A stretch of DNA of 64,000 bases from Sphingobium sp. JS3065. GTDB lineage: Bacteria; Pseudomonadota; Alphaproteobacteria; Sphingomonadales; Sphingomonadaceae. The DNA lies in contig NZ_CP102665.1 in assembly GCF_026427355.1 (NCBI RefSeq), positions 186,001 through 250,000 on the forward strand. The letters are read 5' to 3'. How positions within the stretch are numbered: position 1 is the first letter of the stretch; every line of letters starts with the position of its first letter. Under the pieces are notes generated by a model that saw nothing but the letters and a program-made list of their open reading frames with translations, did not search any database and was not told the origin of the DNA. This document shows, in pieces, positions 53,401 to 62,700 of the stretch. A program made the translations under genes and the position numbers.

Positions 53401-54502
53401 AGACGACATGGCAGCCCGAACAGCCCGAATGGCGATAGTCGCCAGGCTGGTCGTTGGTGCCCATGAACCACATATAGGGATCGTTGAGCCGGGTCTTGTG
53501 GATGTTGAGCGCCGGGATCGCCACGCGCAAACCAGTGCCGGGGCCGCGATTGGATTGCTTGAGGTCGGGCCGTCCCGGTTCCTCCAGCCGCTGGATCGAG
53601 CCTGTCGGATTGGGCAGGCCGATTTCCGGGAATTGCGTGGCGATATTGCGCCCGCCGCGCTCGAACACGCGGAAGACGTCGCCCGGCGGGATCACCTGCC
53701 AGGTCGGCAGCGGGTAGAGTTCCGCCAGCGCGCCCCGTGCCTTCTGCTCAGGCGTGAGCGTGCCCGGAGAACTGCCGGGCGAGACGATCTTCGCGGGCTT
53801 GCCGTCCTTGGTATAGGCTTCCCCGAAGATGTAGTTCTTGAAGGGGACGATGCCGTTATTATAGGCCGCCCCGCCCCACAGCATCGCGCCCGACGCCATC
53901 AGCGAACGCTCCGCCGCTTCGATGACCTGCATGTGGCATGATCCGCAGGCGTCCCGCGCCACGCGATAGTCGCTGGGGTTGACGAAGCGGACGAACTCCG
54001 GCGCTTCGCGGTTGAGCAGCGTGTAGGTGCGCTGTGGGTTCGCGGAGGAGGGATAGTGCCAGCTCTTGGGATAGCGCGGCAGGACATGCGCCTTTTCCCG
54101 TGCCGCGACATAGGCGGGGTCTTCGAAACCCAGTTCAGGATGGCCGCGCACCGCCGCATTGCCGCCATGGCAGTCGGTGCAGCCCAGCATGACCGCAGGT
54201 GTCGCATGCATGGACGGCTCGTCGGTCTTGGTGTGGCAGCTATAGCAACCGTCCGATTTGGCCGCGACCTGTTCGGCGGTCTGGCTCATCGGCGCGGGTG
54301 GCGCGGGGGTGTAGTGGCGCTCGACCGGCTTTTCTGCGTCCGAGGCATGAAGGATAGCGACAGGGATGAGGAGCGCTGCGATCAGCAACAATCCCGTCAT
54401 TCCCGCGAAAGCGGGAATCCATTTCCGAACCTCCCGACCGGATGCAGCGTTGGAGATGGGTTCCCGCTTTCGCGGGAATGACGGGTAGAGAAGCCAGCGC
54501 AT
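50429..54502 (-). CDS. Giant decahaem cytochrome c with LVIVD-like propeller C-terminus
   Basis: A 1357-residue exported cytochrome with ten CxxCH motifs (CYSCH at 86, then CTDCH, CGSCH, CSGCH, CMNCH, CADCH, CKDCH, CFTCH, CGGCH, CSDCH near 854). From ~980 the sequence becomes repeats of YAYVAAKAEGLAIIDITNP and ITADVGLVVVDLADPLHP type, the LVIVD pattern of a beta-propeller. The start overlaps the preceding stop (TGATG), so translation passes through a REP repeat that encodes FPRKREPISNAASG and WIPAFAGMTG ahead of the signal sequence LLLIAALLIPVAILHASD. ATG 54400 is an alternative start. Beside a beta-barrel gene, it is a candidate outer-membrane or surface electron-transfer protein. Confidence 0.87.
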   Translation of the reverse strand: MRWLLYPSFPRKREPISNAASGREVRKWIPAFAGMTGLLLIAALLIPVAILHASDAEKPVERHYTPAPPAPMSQTAEQVAAKSDGCYSCHTKTDEPSMHATPAVMLGCTDCHGGNAAVRGHPELGFEDPAYVAAREKAHVLPRYPKSWHYPSSANPQRTYTLLNREAPEFVRFVNPSDYRVARDACGSCHMQVIEAAERSLMASGAMLWGGAAYNNGIVPFKNYIFGEAYTKDGKPAKIVSPGSSPGTLTPEQKARGALAELYPLPTWQVIPPGDVFRVFERGGRNIATQFPEIGLPNPTGSIQRLEEPGRPDLKQSNRGPGTGLRVAIPALNIHKTRLNDPYMWFMGTNDQPGDYRHSGCSGCHVVYANDREPRHSLVYAQYGRDGQSATVDPTIAAKTSHGGLKGPHGETVKPDHPVAAVKESGHPIRHAFTRAIPTAQCMNCHMHQPNIFLNSYLGYTMWDYESDAPLMWPEKQKYPTAAETHQTLERNPEGASPRGKWADLDFLRNVYDLNDKAKDTQFADYHGHGWNFRGVFKRDREGNLLDADGKIVSPDDPEKWRRKGEDKFVQPGTNPGKSVHLMDIHAEKGLQCADCHFAQDSHGNGFIYGEVANAIEIGCKDCHGTADAYPTLLTSGPAAPPKGTNLALLRNPDGKRRFEWYYDASGRQRLIQRSIVDPKLEWEVSLVKDSVDPVNPHFNAKAARAKLMSRSGAEDGSFAFGPGVAQADRAHGDDNMACFTCHLSWTTSCGGCHLPIEANWKTSLHHYDGEETRNFATYNPQVARDEMFQLGKHMTTKGNETAPVRSTSALVLSSTNINRERIYIQQPPVSGIGFSSQAFAPHFPHTVRRTETKTCSDCHLSAKDDNNAIMSQLLLLGTNFVNFVGMNAWTGLEGGFEAIRVTEWDEPQAVIGSYLHKYAYPDYWKLHVDQNKRELKNWVRGKFFDKKASGETQAVEEFRNVVKGTAGRVGCLQLRGEYMYVAEGKGGFRVYDVAPIANKGFSEPIVSGPFSKLGHNSGVASKNATCMALPTNQPINPLRNTKELREINQEQPFLPIYSYAAVTDSVEGLIMVNIETMADGEFRNNFLKRAVTWNPDGVLNGARHIQLAGQIAYITADVGLVVVDLADPLHPRLAAVRPLKDARASAIQFRYLWVTDAEGLKLFDVSRLTDPVAVPSATVKLADARRIYLARTYAYVAAKAEGLAIIDITNPLRPSIYRKESFGGQMTDVEDVIVGTTNASLFAYVADGRAGMKVIQLTSPASQPNFYGFSPAPKPELIAWARTPSPALALSKGLDRDRAVDETGGQIAVFGRLGSRPFTRPEMERLFLTSKGIPYKVSDEVDMKGWRPPLKVPLGQ
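54393..54485. repeat. REP-type 25-bp perfect inverted repeat within a coding region
   Basis: Arm 54393-54417 and arm 54461-54485 are exact inverse complements over 25 bp. Each arm is itself nearly palindromic (TTCCCGC..GCGGGAA). It is the common intergenic REP/BIME type, but here it lies inside the 5' coding part of the giant cytochrome gene. Confidence 0.9.
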
Positions 54503-56325
54503 CAGTAACTCAAGATCACATTGGCGAGGACCGAATAATAATTCCGGTTTCGCTCGCTATTGGTGAAGAGGTCGCGAAATCCCGCTCCTGGCAGCAAAGT
54601 CGCACCCGACAGGCGGAACACGATATTCTGCGTCGCATGCGGCCTCCAGATTGCCGCCGTCGAAAGATCCCAACCGATCGATTTTGGAATGCTGCCTTCA
54701 TTGCGCAGCGCCTGAAGCGTGGCCGTATTCTGGAACCAGAGATGGTTGGCGTTGGCCGACAGGCGCAGTTCCGGCATCAGGTCGAAATCCGCCCCCGCCC
54801 CCAGCAGCATCGTGCCGGGATTGTTGAAGTTCGACTGCCCCTGCTCCTTCGACGAACGCAGCGAGTTCAGGATGCCGTTGCGCCCGTTGATGCCGATCAC
54901 GCGCCCGCCGCCTGCAAAGGGAATGGTCTGTCTGATCCAATAGCTGGTGTCGGCGCCCGCAAAGACCGGATTCTCGAAAATCGCATCGAACCCGTTCTCG
55001 CGATTGTCATAGGGATCGCCATCGCCGCTGGCATAGAGACCCGACAGGCGAAATCGCATCCAATCCTTGTCGACACTTGCCTCCGCAGCGGCAAAAAAAG
55101 CGCGAATTTGCGCGGGTTTCGACGTGAAGAAACTGTTCCGGTCCTCCCCCAGCGCGCCATAGAGCGCCGCTGTCAGGTTCACCCGCCCGACCCGTCCATC
55201 GGCATTATAGCCAAGATAGACGACATCATATTCCCGCCCCCGTAAGTCGCCAAGCAGCGCCGGGCGCACCGGAAAGCCGTTATCGTCTATCTCCACGTCC
55301 CGCTTCTCACGGTTCATATTGTAGACGGCGGTGATCTGGCTGGTGAGGCCGGGGATCAGGAAGTCCTGGCGATAGAGATTGGCGATAAACACCCAGTCGT
55401 TGCGCGGCGACCGCACGACCGAATTCAACCCGCTATTGGTATCCTTCTCCAGCCGCCAGAAAGCGGCCAGATTGAACTGGAATCGATTATTGTCGCGATT
55501 GCCGAACAATCGGATGCCAAGCTGCTGATCGTTGAACAGAAAGCCGCGAAAATCCGACTGGAATGGCTGGATACCCACCCGAACCGACCGGAAATCATAG
55601 CGATCCGACGTGTTGGCAAGGTGATAGTCGACAAAGGCTTCCTGCACCCCCAGAAAATGGTCGGTGCGGTGCGACGGCCTGGACGGCTCCACGAACAGCA
55701 CGCGCCGTTCCGGCACATTCACATGATTGACGTTGAGCGCCAGCGTCAGCCGATATTCGATCTCCGGCGGCTTGAAGGCGGTCGCTCCCTTGATCAACGC
55801 CACGCCGCCGATGAAGGTCTGGCTGAACACGACACTCGCATCCTTGCCGAAGACGTTCAGATTGCCGGGCCGCTCGGTCGTCTGCACGCCGACCGGGATG
55901 GGGAAGGTGCGCGGCTCCAGCACCGTGTCGCTCACCGCATTGGCGACGAAGAACCAGTCCTCACCCTTGATCGGCAGCCACTTCACCTTCTCACGGTCCA
56001 GAGGACGGTCGCCTTTCAGCGTGTTCTGGCCATAGGGATCGAACCAGCGCTCCTTCACCACGCCCAGGCTCTCGATCAGCCGCCAGCGATCCGGGATCGG
56101 CACCTGATCGGTAGGGAATGCTTCGGGCGGAGGGGCGCGGACGGCGCCCTTATTGTCCTGCGTCACCGCTTCGGGCAGCGGCGCTTCATAGCCGGGGCGG
56201 CGGCGGCCTTCGATGGACTGCCGGTCGGCGTCCAAAATCTCCTGCCAGTTTTCCGGCGGAGGCGGCGGCACCGGCTCACCGGGCTGGGCCAGTGCGAATA
56301 GCGGCAGGAGCGAGACCAGACCCAT
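54502..56325 (-). CDS. Outer-membrane beta-barrel protein, putative porin partner of the cytochrome
   Basis: A 607-residue exported protein (signal GLVSLLPLFALAQ). After a Pro-rich N-terminal stretch it shows many alternating amphipathic strands typical of a barrel (YRLTLALNVNHVNV, FQFNLAAFWRLEKD, VNLTAALYGALGEDR, FRLSGLYASGDGDPYDNRENGFD) and ends NYYSVLANVILSY with a terminal aromatic. The barrel sits directly between two cytochrome/haem-type genes, with 3-nt and overlapping junctions. This recalls porin-cytochrome conduits (MtrB/OmbB type), though I see no sequence match to those families. Confidence 0.72.
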   Translation of the reverse strand: MGLVSLLPLFALAQPGEPVPPPPPENWQEILDADRQSIEGRRRPGYEAPLPEAVTQDNKGAVRAPPPEAFPTDQVPIPDRWRLIESLGVVKERWFDPYGQNTLKGDRPLDREKVKWLPIKGEDWFFVANAVSDTVLEPRTFPIPVGVQTTERPGNLNVFGKDASVVFSQTFIGGVALIKGATAFKPPEIEYRLTLALNVNHVNVPERRVLFVEPSRPSHRTDHFLGVQEAFVDYHLANTSDRYDFRSVRVGIQPFQSDFRGFLFNDQQLGIRLFGNRDNNRFQFNLAAFWRLEKDTNSGLNSVVRSPRNDWVFIANLYRQDFLIPGLTSQITAVYNMNREKRDVEIDDNGFPVRPALLGDLRGREYDVVYLGYNADGRVGRVNLTAALYGALGEDRNSFFTSKPAQIRAFFAAAEASVDKDWMRFRLSGLYASGDGDPYDNRENGFDAIFENPVFAGADTSYWIRQTIPFAGGGRVIGINGRNGILNSLRSSKEQGQSNFNNPGTMLLGAGADFDLMPELRLSANANHLWFQNTATLQALRNEGSIPKSIGWDLSTAAIWRPHATQNIVFRLSGATLLPGAGFRDLFTNSERNRNYYSVLANVILSY

Positions 56326-56328
56326 TCC

Positions 56329-58299
56329 TTACAGCCCTGCACAGACATTTTGCGATCCACTGTCGAGGAACGGCGCAAAGGGGCAGTTCACATAGCGCAG
56401 CCGCACGGACGCATTGCCCAGGTCGACAACGATCTGGTCCGACCGGATCGCCGCGGGCGCATTGCCGATGCCCCCAACCCGCGTCCCGGCATTGTTGAGG
56501 CCAAGGAAGCCAATCATATCGTCCTGATCGATGCCGTCGCCCGACACGCCGATGGCGCCCACCAGCACATTGCCGCGATAGATGGGTACGGAACCGGGGA
56601 ATATCTGGATGCCGTTCTGCACCCGGTTCCGGTTGGAGACGGTCGGCACCGCCGAGCAACGCTGCGGCGTATCGACCGCGCTGGCGCCCGTCACATAAGC
56701 GAGATGCGCGGCGAGATCGCCCACCACCAGCGCCGATTGCAGGCCGGTCGAGAAGGGATTGAACTGCGCGATGGGCCGGGAGAAGGGGCCATTGGGCCGC
56801 CCGACCTCGCCATCGGGGAAATAGGGTCGCGACAGATTGCCGTTGGCGCGGTCGGTAAAGGCATGCCGACCGGTCAGCGCGGAAGGATCGTTGAGGAACG
56901 TCCGCGCCTTGCCCACGAAGGCCGCGACATCGGCGCTGCCGCTCGCCAGCAGGTCCGACGCGGCATGGGAATTGGAGAAGAACGCCGCTGTTCGCGCCTT
57001 CTGCAAGCTGACATCCGTGCCGAAGATCGGCGCGTCGGGCGAGCGGACGATGCCCAGCGCCTGCCCCCGCGTATCGACCAGGCTGATCGTCACTTGCGCC
57101 CGGCTGTCGAGCGGCTGGCGTATCTGCGCCCGCGCCCGGCTCATGATGGCGAAGGCTTCTTCCAGGATGGCGGTGGCTTCCGCCGCCGTCAGCGGCTGCG
57201 CCACGTCGCCCGCGTCGGTCCCGGCGCGGATCGGGAAACGGTCATTGCCCGACCCGTCGCTCAGCACGAAGGCGTCGGTCTTGGAAAATTCGGCGGTTCG
57301 CGCTCGTCGCACGCCGGACGCTTCGGTGCCGTAGGCAATCCCCGCCAGGATCGTCGGCGCAGGATCGCCATAATAGCCGCGCACCGCGACCAGCGAGCCT
57401 CCGCTCCCGTTGATGGCGGCGAAGCTCACCGCGCCCGTCGCGAGCAGGCCGGAATAAGCCGCATCGGAATAGCGCAACGATGTGCCGTCCACGGTGATGC
57501 GATTGGCGCGGACGCCCTCCGGCGCTTCGAACCCCAGCGTCCCCGCGAGCGCGATATATTCCTCAGGATCATTGTCATCGTCGAGGATATTGCCGTCGGA
57601 GCCATAGACCCCGTCCGCCATCACGCCGATGCCGCCGACCACCACGCCGTTCTTGTAAAGCGGAAACCCGCCCGGATCGGCCGCCAGCCCCAGGGGCGAA
57701 CGCTTTGGCCCGATCATCGCCGTCGCCCCGGAAGAAACGAAACGCGCCGACAGGTCCGAACAGGGCAACTGGCTGAACTGCACGCCGAACAGCGGGCCGC
57801 TCTCCAACCCCGCCGTGGTCGGCGCGGGCGGGAAATGCTGCTGCACGATCATGCTCGCCGTGCGGGTGGAAAAGGCGTTGCCGCCGCTCGACAGATAGGC
57901 CCCCGTGATCGCCTTGGCGATGGCCCCCGCCTCCGCCGGGACGGTCAGGTTCTGCGCGTCGATATTGTCGCCATTGGGCGCGGCGCTGGTGGTGGCGCTC
58001 GCCCGCGCTCCGGCCATGCGGAACACCGCCAGCACATTGCCCACCCGGTCGGTCACGGCGATGACGGCGGGCAGGCTCCGCGCCTGCGCCTCCGCCACGG
58101 CATGGGCGACGACCGACTCCACATCCGCCACCGTCAGCGCTTCCTGCGCGGGTGCGGCATAAAGGCTGGTCGGTGTTGGCGTAGGCGTCGGGCTGGGCGT
58201 CGGCGTGCCACTGCCCTCTTCTCCCCCGCCGCCGCAGGAGGACAGGATCAGCGCCGCGCTCGCCGTCAGCGCGCTCAGCCGGTGGTGCCGCCCTCTCAT
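56329..58299 (-). CDS. Lipoprotein with tandem GlcG/HbpS-type haem-binding domains
   Basis: A 656-residue lipoprotein (lipobox LSSCGGGG near residue 20, then a Thr-Pro linker). Two GlcG (DUF336) domains follow. The first, ~50-260, has AVIAVTDRVGNVLAVFRM, GPLFGVQFSQLPC and NGVVVGGIGVMADGVYG. The second, ~370-620, has VTISLVDTRGQALGIVRS, GIQIFPGSVPIYRGN and VLVGAIGVSGDGIDQDD. HbpS-like members bind haem at surfaces. It overlaps the cytochrome gene before it by 4 nt and may act as a haem carrier or redox partner on the outer membrane. Confidence 0.8.
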   Translation of the reverse strand: MRGRHHRLSALTASAALILSSCGGGGEEGSGTPTPSPTPTPTPTSLYAAPAQEALTVADVESVVAHAVAEAQARSLPAVIAVTDRVGNVLAVFRMAGARASATTSAAPNGDNIDAQNLTVPAEAGAIAKAITGAYLSSGGNAFSTRTASMIVQQHFPPAPTTAGLESGPLFGVQFSQLPCSDLSARFVSSGATAMIGPKRSPLGLAADPGGFPLYKNGVVVGGIGVMADGVYGSDGNILDDDNDPEEYIALAGTLGFEAPEGVRANRITVDGTSLRYSDAAYSGLLATGAVSFAAINGSGGSLVAVRGYYGDPAPTILAGIAYGTEASGVRRARTAEFSKTDAFVLSDGSGNDRFPIRAGTDAGDVAQPLTAAEATAILEEAFAIMSRARAQIRQPLDSRAQVTISLVDTRGQALGIVRSPDAPIFGTDVSLQKARTAAFFSNSHAASDLLASGSADVAAFVGKARTFLNDPSALTGRHAFTDRANGNLSRPYFPDGEVGRPNGPFSRPIAQFNPFSTGLQSALVVGDLAAHLAYVTGASAVDTPQRCSAVPTVSNRNRVQNGIQIFPGSVPIYRGNVLVGAIGVSGDGIDQDDMIGFLGLNNAGTRVGGIGNAPAAIRSDQIVVDLGNASVRLRYVNCPFAPFLDSGSQNVCAGL

Positions 58300-59687
58300 T
58301 GGAGCGCCCCGATACTGCGCGCCGCGCTGCCAAGGGCCGAACGAAACTCGCCGGGGCGATAGCCGTTCGGTTCCTTCACCGCCGCATAGGCGCGATTGAC
58401 GTCCGCCCGGATGCCCGCCGCCGCGCCCACGGTCACGCGGCCCGATTTGACCATGCCGTTGAGCAGCGTGTCGACCGCCATCACCGCCTGCACCGATCCT
58501 TCATAATCGGTGAAGCGCGACGATATGGCGCTGCCCGCAATCTCTCGCACGATGGCGAAGGCCATGTCGCCCCGCATCCCGCCCGCCGCAAAGGCGTCGG
58601 CCAAGGCGCGAGTACTCCCCGCCAGCTTGCCCGCCGCCGCGACCGCCGCGGGCCGATCCCGCGCTATCGCCGCATGGAACGCCCGGCTGTCGGCATCGAA
58701 GCGCCCGGCCAGCACCGGCGCGGCAACCCGCGCCGCCGCCGAAAGCATGATCATATTCTCGTCATTGAAGGGCGGCATGCCCGCCGGGATCGGCCGCCCC
58801 GGATTGGTTTCCCAAGTCTTGCTGCGTTCCGCCTGATCATAGATGCGGCGATGGCAACTCTGGCAGTCGAAGAAGTAAAATTCGGGGAAAGCCCCCTCCG
58901 TCCCCTTCGCCCCGGCATAAAGGGTCAGCGCCCGCTCGACCGCCATCGCCTGGCCCACGGCCCACAGCTTCAGACTGTCGGTCCGCCCCTTGCGCGCAGC
59001 ATAGTCAGCATCCTCGTCATGATGCGCCTGCATGGAGGAAAAAAGGTCCAGTTCAAAGGAAATGCGCGGATGGCCCGCCGCCATGATCCGGTGGGTGACG
59101 AACTGTCCATCGCGGGCGCTGCCGAAATGACAGTCGAGGCAGACTGACGCCCGCGCCTGCGGACGGTCCAGCGGCGTCATCCCCGCCGCGACATTGGCGG
59201 CATGGCTCGCCCCGACGGCATAGTGGGAGGCGATCCAGCCGCTCGCCGCGCCATGGCAGGCTTCGCAACCCACGCCATCCTGCGCCAGAAAGCGCGCCCC
59301 ACGCGCCCCCGCCGGAGTGGAATGGCACCCCAGGCAGGCGGGCGCCGAAGCCGCGTCCCCCAGCCCCAACGTGGCCGCGATCTGCTGCCCCCGCGCGCCG
59401 TTCAGCACCGCAAAGGCCCGGCTATGCGCCCCCCCCGGCGTGGAAGGCTCCTGCCAGCGCATCAACTCGTCCTGGCGGACGACCTTGCCGTCGCCTTCCA
59501 TCCGTCCGTGACAGGTCGATCCGGCGCAGGAAGCTACCCCGGTATAGGTCCGGCTTGCCGGAGCCGCATCCGCCGCTCCCGATCCGCCACCGGGCAAGCT
59601 GATCAGCAACAGCGCCGCCAGCAGCATGGCGGCCAACGCCACGCCGCCCAAGGGCCTGCCGACCACCCTGTCCTTACCGCCCCCCAT
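58296..59687 (-). CDS. Multihaem cytochrome c (five haem motifs, one CX4CH)
   Basis: A 463-residue exported or anchored cytochrome. An N-terminal hydrophobic segment (GGVALAAMLLAALLLISLPG) is followed by an atypical CAGSTCH motif (CX4CH) and four CxxCH motifs (CLGCH, CEACH, CLDCH, CQSCH) within the first ~290 residues. This arrangement resembles cytochrome c554-like multihaem proteins. The C-terminal 170 residues are Ala-rich helices without haem motifs. It is the first gene of the four-gene minus-strand operon that ends with the giant cytochrome. Confidence 0.85.
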   Translation of the reverse strand: MGGGKDRVVGRPLGGVALAAMLLAALLLISLPGGGSGAADAAPASRTYTGVASCAGSTCHGRMEGDGKVVRQDELMRWQEPSTPGGAHSRAFAVLNGARGQQIAATLGLGDAASAPACLGCHSTPAGARGARFLAQDGVGCEACHGAASGWIASHYAVGASHAANVAAGMTPLDRPQARASVCLDCHFGSARDGQFVTHRIMAAGHPRISFELDLFSSMQAHHDEDADYAARKGRTDSLKLWAVGQAMAVERALTLYAGAKGTEGAFPEFYFFDCQSCHRRIYDQAERSKTWETNPGRPIPAGMPPFNDENMIMLSAAARVAAPVLAGRFDADSRAFHAAIARDRPAAVAAAGKLAGSTRALADAFAAGGMRGDMAFAIVREIAGSAISSRFTDYEGSVQAVMAVDTLLNGMVKSGRVTVGAAAGIRADVNRAYAAVKEPNGYRPGEFRSALGSAARSIGALQ

Positions 59688-59792
59688 TCACACCCCCGTG
59701 CCGGCTGATTCGGACGCTTTCCCTTACGTCCGCCGCGCATTTCTCTCTACGGGTTCGACCCGTCGTTTCAATCCCGTTTTGGCTCGGATCGG

Positions 59793-62700
59793 TCAAGGCG
59801 CGTCGCAGGTCTGTTCGCCCGGTCCGCCGCAGGACCGTTCCCACAAATCCTCATTGCCCGCGCCGGTAACCGGCTCGTCGATCAGCGGCGGATAGCCCTG
59901 CGCCACGATGTCGCGCAATTCGATCAGGGACAGGGTGAAGATGCGCCCGGCCTGCACCGAAGGGTCCAGCACGCCATTCCATGTATCCCGGCTGTCGAAA
60001 GCGGAACTGAAGCAGGCGGCGGGATTGCCGATCAGGCAGCCATTGACCTTCGATCCCGGCGCATAGGAGCCGTTGACCGCGACCAGCGGAATCGTCTCCA
60101 ACCCCTGCGCGAAGCCGCCCGTCGACAGGACCAGTTGTCCATTGACCGCGATCCGCAGTCCTGTGCCCTGCGAATTGATTATCAGGTCATTGGCGGTAAA
60201 GCCGCGCCGGTCCAGGATCGCGCTGGAAACGCCCGAATTCTGGATGAAGAAGGCCTGGGCCGCATTTGCCCGGATGGTCCCCGCGCGCAGCATGCCCGCA
60301 TCGTTCGCCAATCCGTCATTCTGCGCCAGGCGCAGATCATTGGCATAGAGCGAACCCGTCGCCGCGACATCCGCAATGGCGGACAAGGTCGCGACGATGA
60401 TGCTTGGGCTGTCGAGCGTCAGCACGCCGCCCAATCCGCCATTGCCGTCGCCGATGTCGATCAGGCCGGGGCCAGCGACGACTTCCAGCGCCTGGCCAGC
60501 GGACAGCGTCAACCCGCCCTGTCCCGAACGTCCCGTCATCCGTACCGCGCCCTGAACGCGCAGATGTCCGCCGGTTCCGATCGACAGCACCCCGCCGCTC
60601 GGCAGATTGGCCGTGCCGATCGTCAGATCCTGCACGATGACGTCCGGCGTCCCCGCCACGCCCCGCGCAGGAACGTCGATGGCGAGATCGGCCGCCGCGA
60701 CCCGCGCCAGTTCCGCCGCCGAAAGGCTGTAGGTTCCGGCCACGTCATTGCCGCCTACATAAGCCGGTTGTTGCAGGTTCACCGCACGGAAGGCGATGCG
60801 GCTCGTCCCGGTCAGGCTGCCGACCTGCGCCGCGCCGCCGATGACGATGTCGCTCGATCCGATCGTGATCGTCCGCGCGCTGACCAGAGCGGACAGGCTG
60901 AGCAGCCCCCCGGCATTCAACAGGATGTCGCCCGTCTGCGACGTCACGCTGCCGAAGCTCGCGCCTCCCGTCGCGGCGGCGATCAGCGATCCCCCGGCAT
61001 TGAGCGTCGTCGCTGCGATCGTTCCGCCGCCCAGCGTCATATCGCCCGCCGCGCTCGCGTCGACGATGGAAAGAGCGCCTCCCGCATTCAATATCAACGG
61101 TCCGGATGAGGCATTGGCCTGGGCGATGTTCATGGTGCCGGTTGCGCCAAGGCCGACGGTGCCGCCATTGGCCGTAATCGCGCCCACCGATGCGATGTCG
61201 CTTACGATCAGACTGCCCGTACCTGCGTTCAACAGGCTCTGGCCGCCTGCCGATAAGCTGGATGCGCCGATGCCTGACCCGGACAGCGTCAGAGCGCCGC
61301 CCGCCGCTGCGCTGCCGATGGCGATCCCGCCGCCGTTGGCGGTCATGACGATCGCCCCGGATGCCTGCGCAGCCGCGCCTGCGCCGTTGAGGCCGCCCTG
61401 CGCCAGGAGCTGCATATCGCCGCCCGCATTCAACGCGCTGCCGCTGGCGAGGTTGATGTTGCCGCCCGCGCTCAGGATCGTGATCCCGCCTGCCGCCCGC
61501 AGCGCCCCAGCCGAAAGCAGGCTCACATCCCCCGGCGTCGTGAACAATATGCTGTCGGCGGACAGGCTGTCGCTGCCCGCGGGCCTCCCGCTGTGGCTGA
61601 GGTCGATGCGCGTGGCCGACAGGCCCGTCAGCGCGCCGCTCACCGTCACTCCACCCGTGCCAGCAAAGGCGAAGGAGAGCGGCCCGTCGCTCGCGAAGTC
61701 GGCGCTTCCGCCGACCTGCACGCCGTTGATGGCGGTGACGGAAATCCCGGAAAAGCCCGCGACCGGCGCGCCCAGACTGGCCAGCGCCATCGATCCGCTG
61801 ACGCGCAGGCCGCCACCGGCCGCCGTGCTGCTGTCGGCCAATAGGACGCGCCCGCTGGCATCACCGCTTGCGCTCATGAAAAGCCCGTCGATCAGCCGCT
61901 GCGCCCCCGGCAGCAGCGTGCCGCTGTCGCCATTGCCGAAGCTGGCGGTGCCGCCGCTGCCCGCACCGGTCGCTCCCGCGGCCGAACTGCCTCCCGGCCC
62001 GGTCCCGCCGATCCCGCCAAAGCCGCCCAGCCCGTCCGCCAGCACCGTGATGCCGCCCAGCACATAATCGCCATCGACCGCATCGAACGCTGCGATACCG
62101 CCTGCACCGTCGCCGCCCCGACCGCCAAGGCCGCCGCTCAGTCCCGCATTGCTGCCCGCGCTGCCATCTGCGCCTTGTCCGCCCAGACCGACAGCCGTCA
62201 CGCTGTAGCCGGGCGTCTGCTGCAAGCCACCGCCAAGCGTCATGCGCGCGCCGTTGATCCGCAAAGTCGCTGACCCGGCGCTGGCATTGCCGCCCGCTCC
62301 GCCATCGCCGCCGACCGGCCCCGCCGTGCCGATGGTCCCGTCGCCACCCGTCGCATTGCCGCTGACCCGCAAGGCGGCGCCCGTTATCGCGCTGGCGCCT
62401 GCGCTCAGGTCGAACAGCGCTGTGCCGCCGGTCGCATGGCCGCCGTCCGCACCGGCAAGCCCCGCGCCGCTGCTCAGGCCGCTCTGGCCCCCCGCACCGC
62501 CCAGCGCTTCGGCCAGCACGCCGATATCGCCCGCATCCAGCACGGTCGACGATCCCGACAGGCCGAACGTCGCGATCCCGCCCAAGGCATCGCCGCCCCG
62601 CCCGCCGTTATTGTCATAGCCCGCGCCGCCCAGACCGCCCAGGCCCAGAGCCGTCACGCGCAGCGCGCCGCTGACCGTCGTCGCGCCGAACGCCAGGTTG

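Noticed and set aside
51110..53941. A 943-codon plus-strand frame opposite the giant cytochrome
   Set aside because: The minus strand has ten CxxCH motifs and coupled neighbours; the plus frame has His/Arg-rich low-complexity sequence typical of a shadow.
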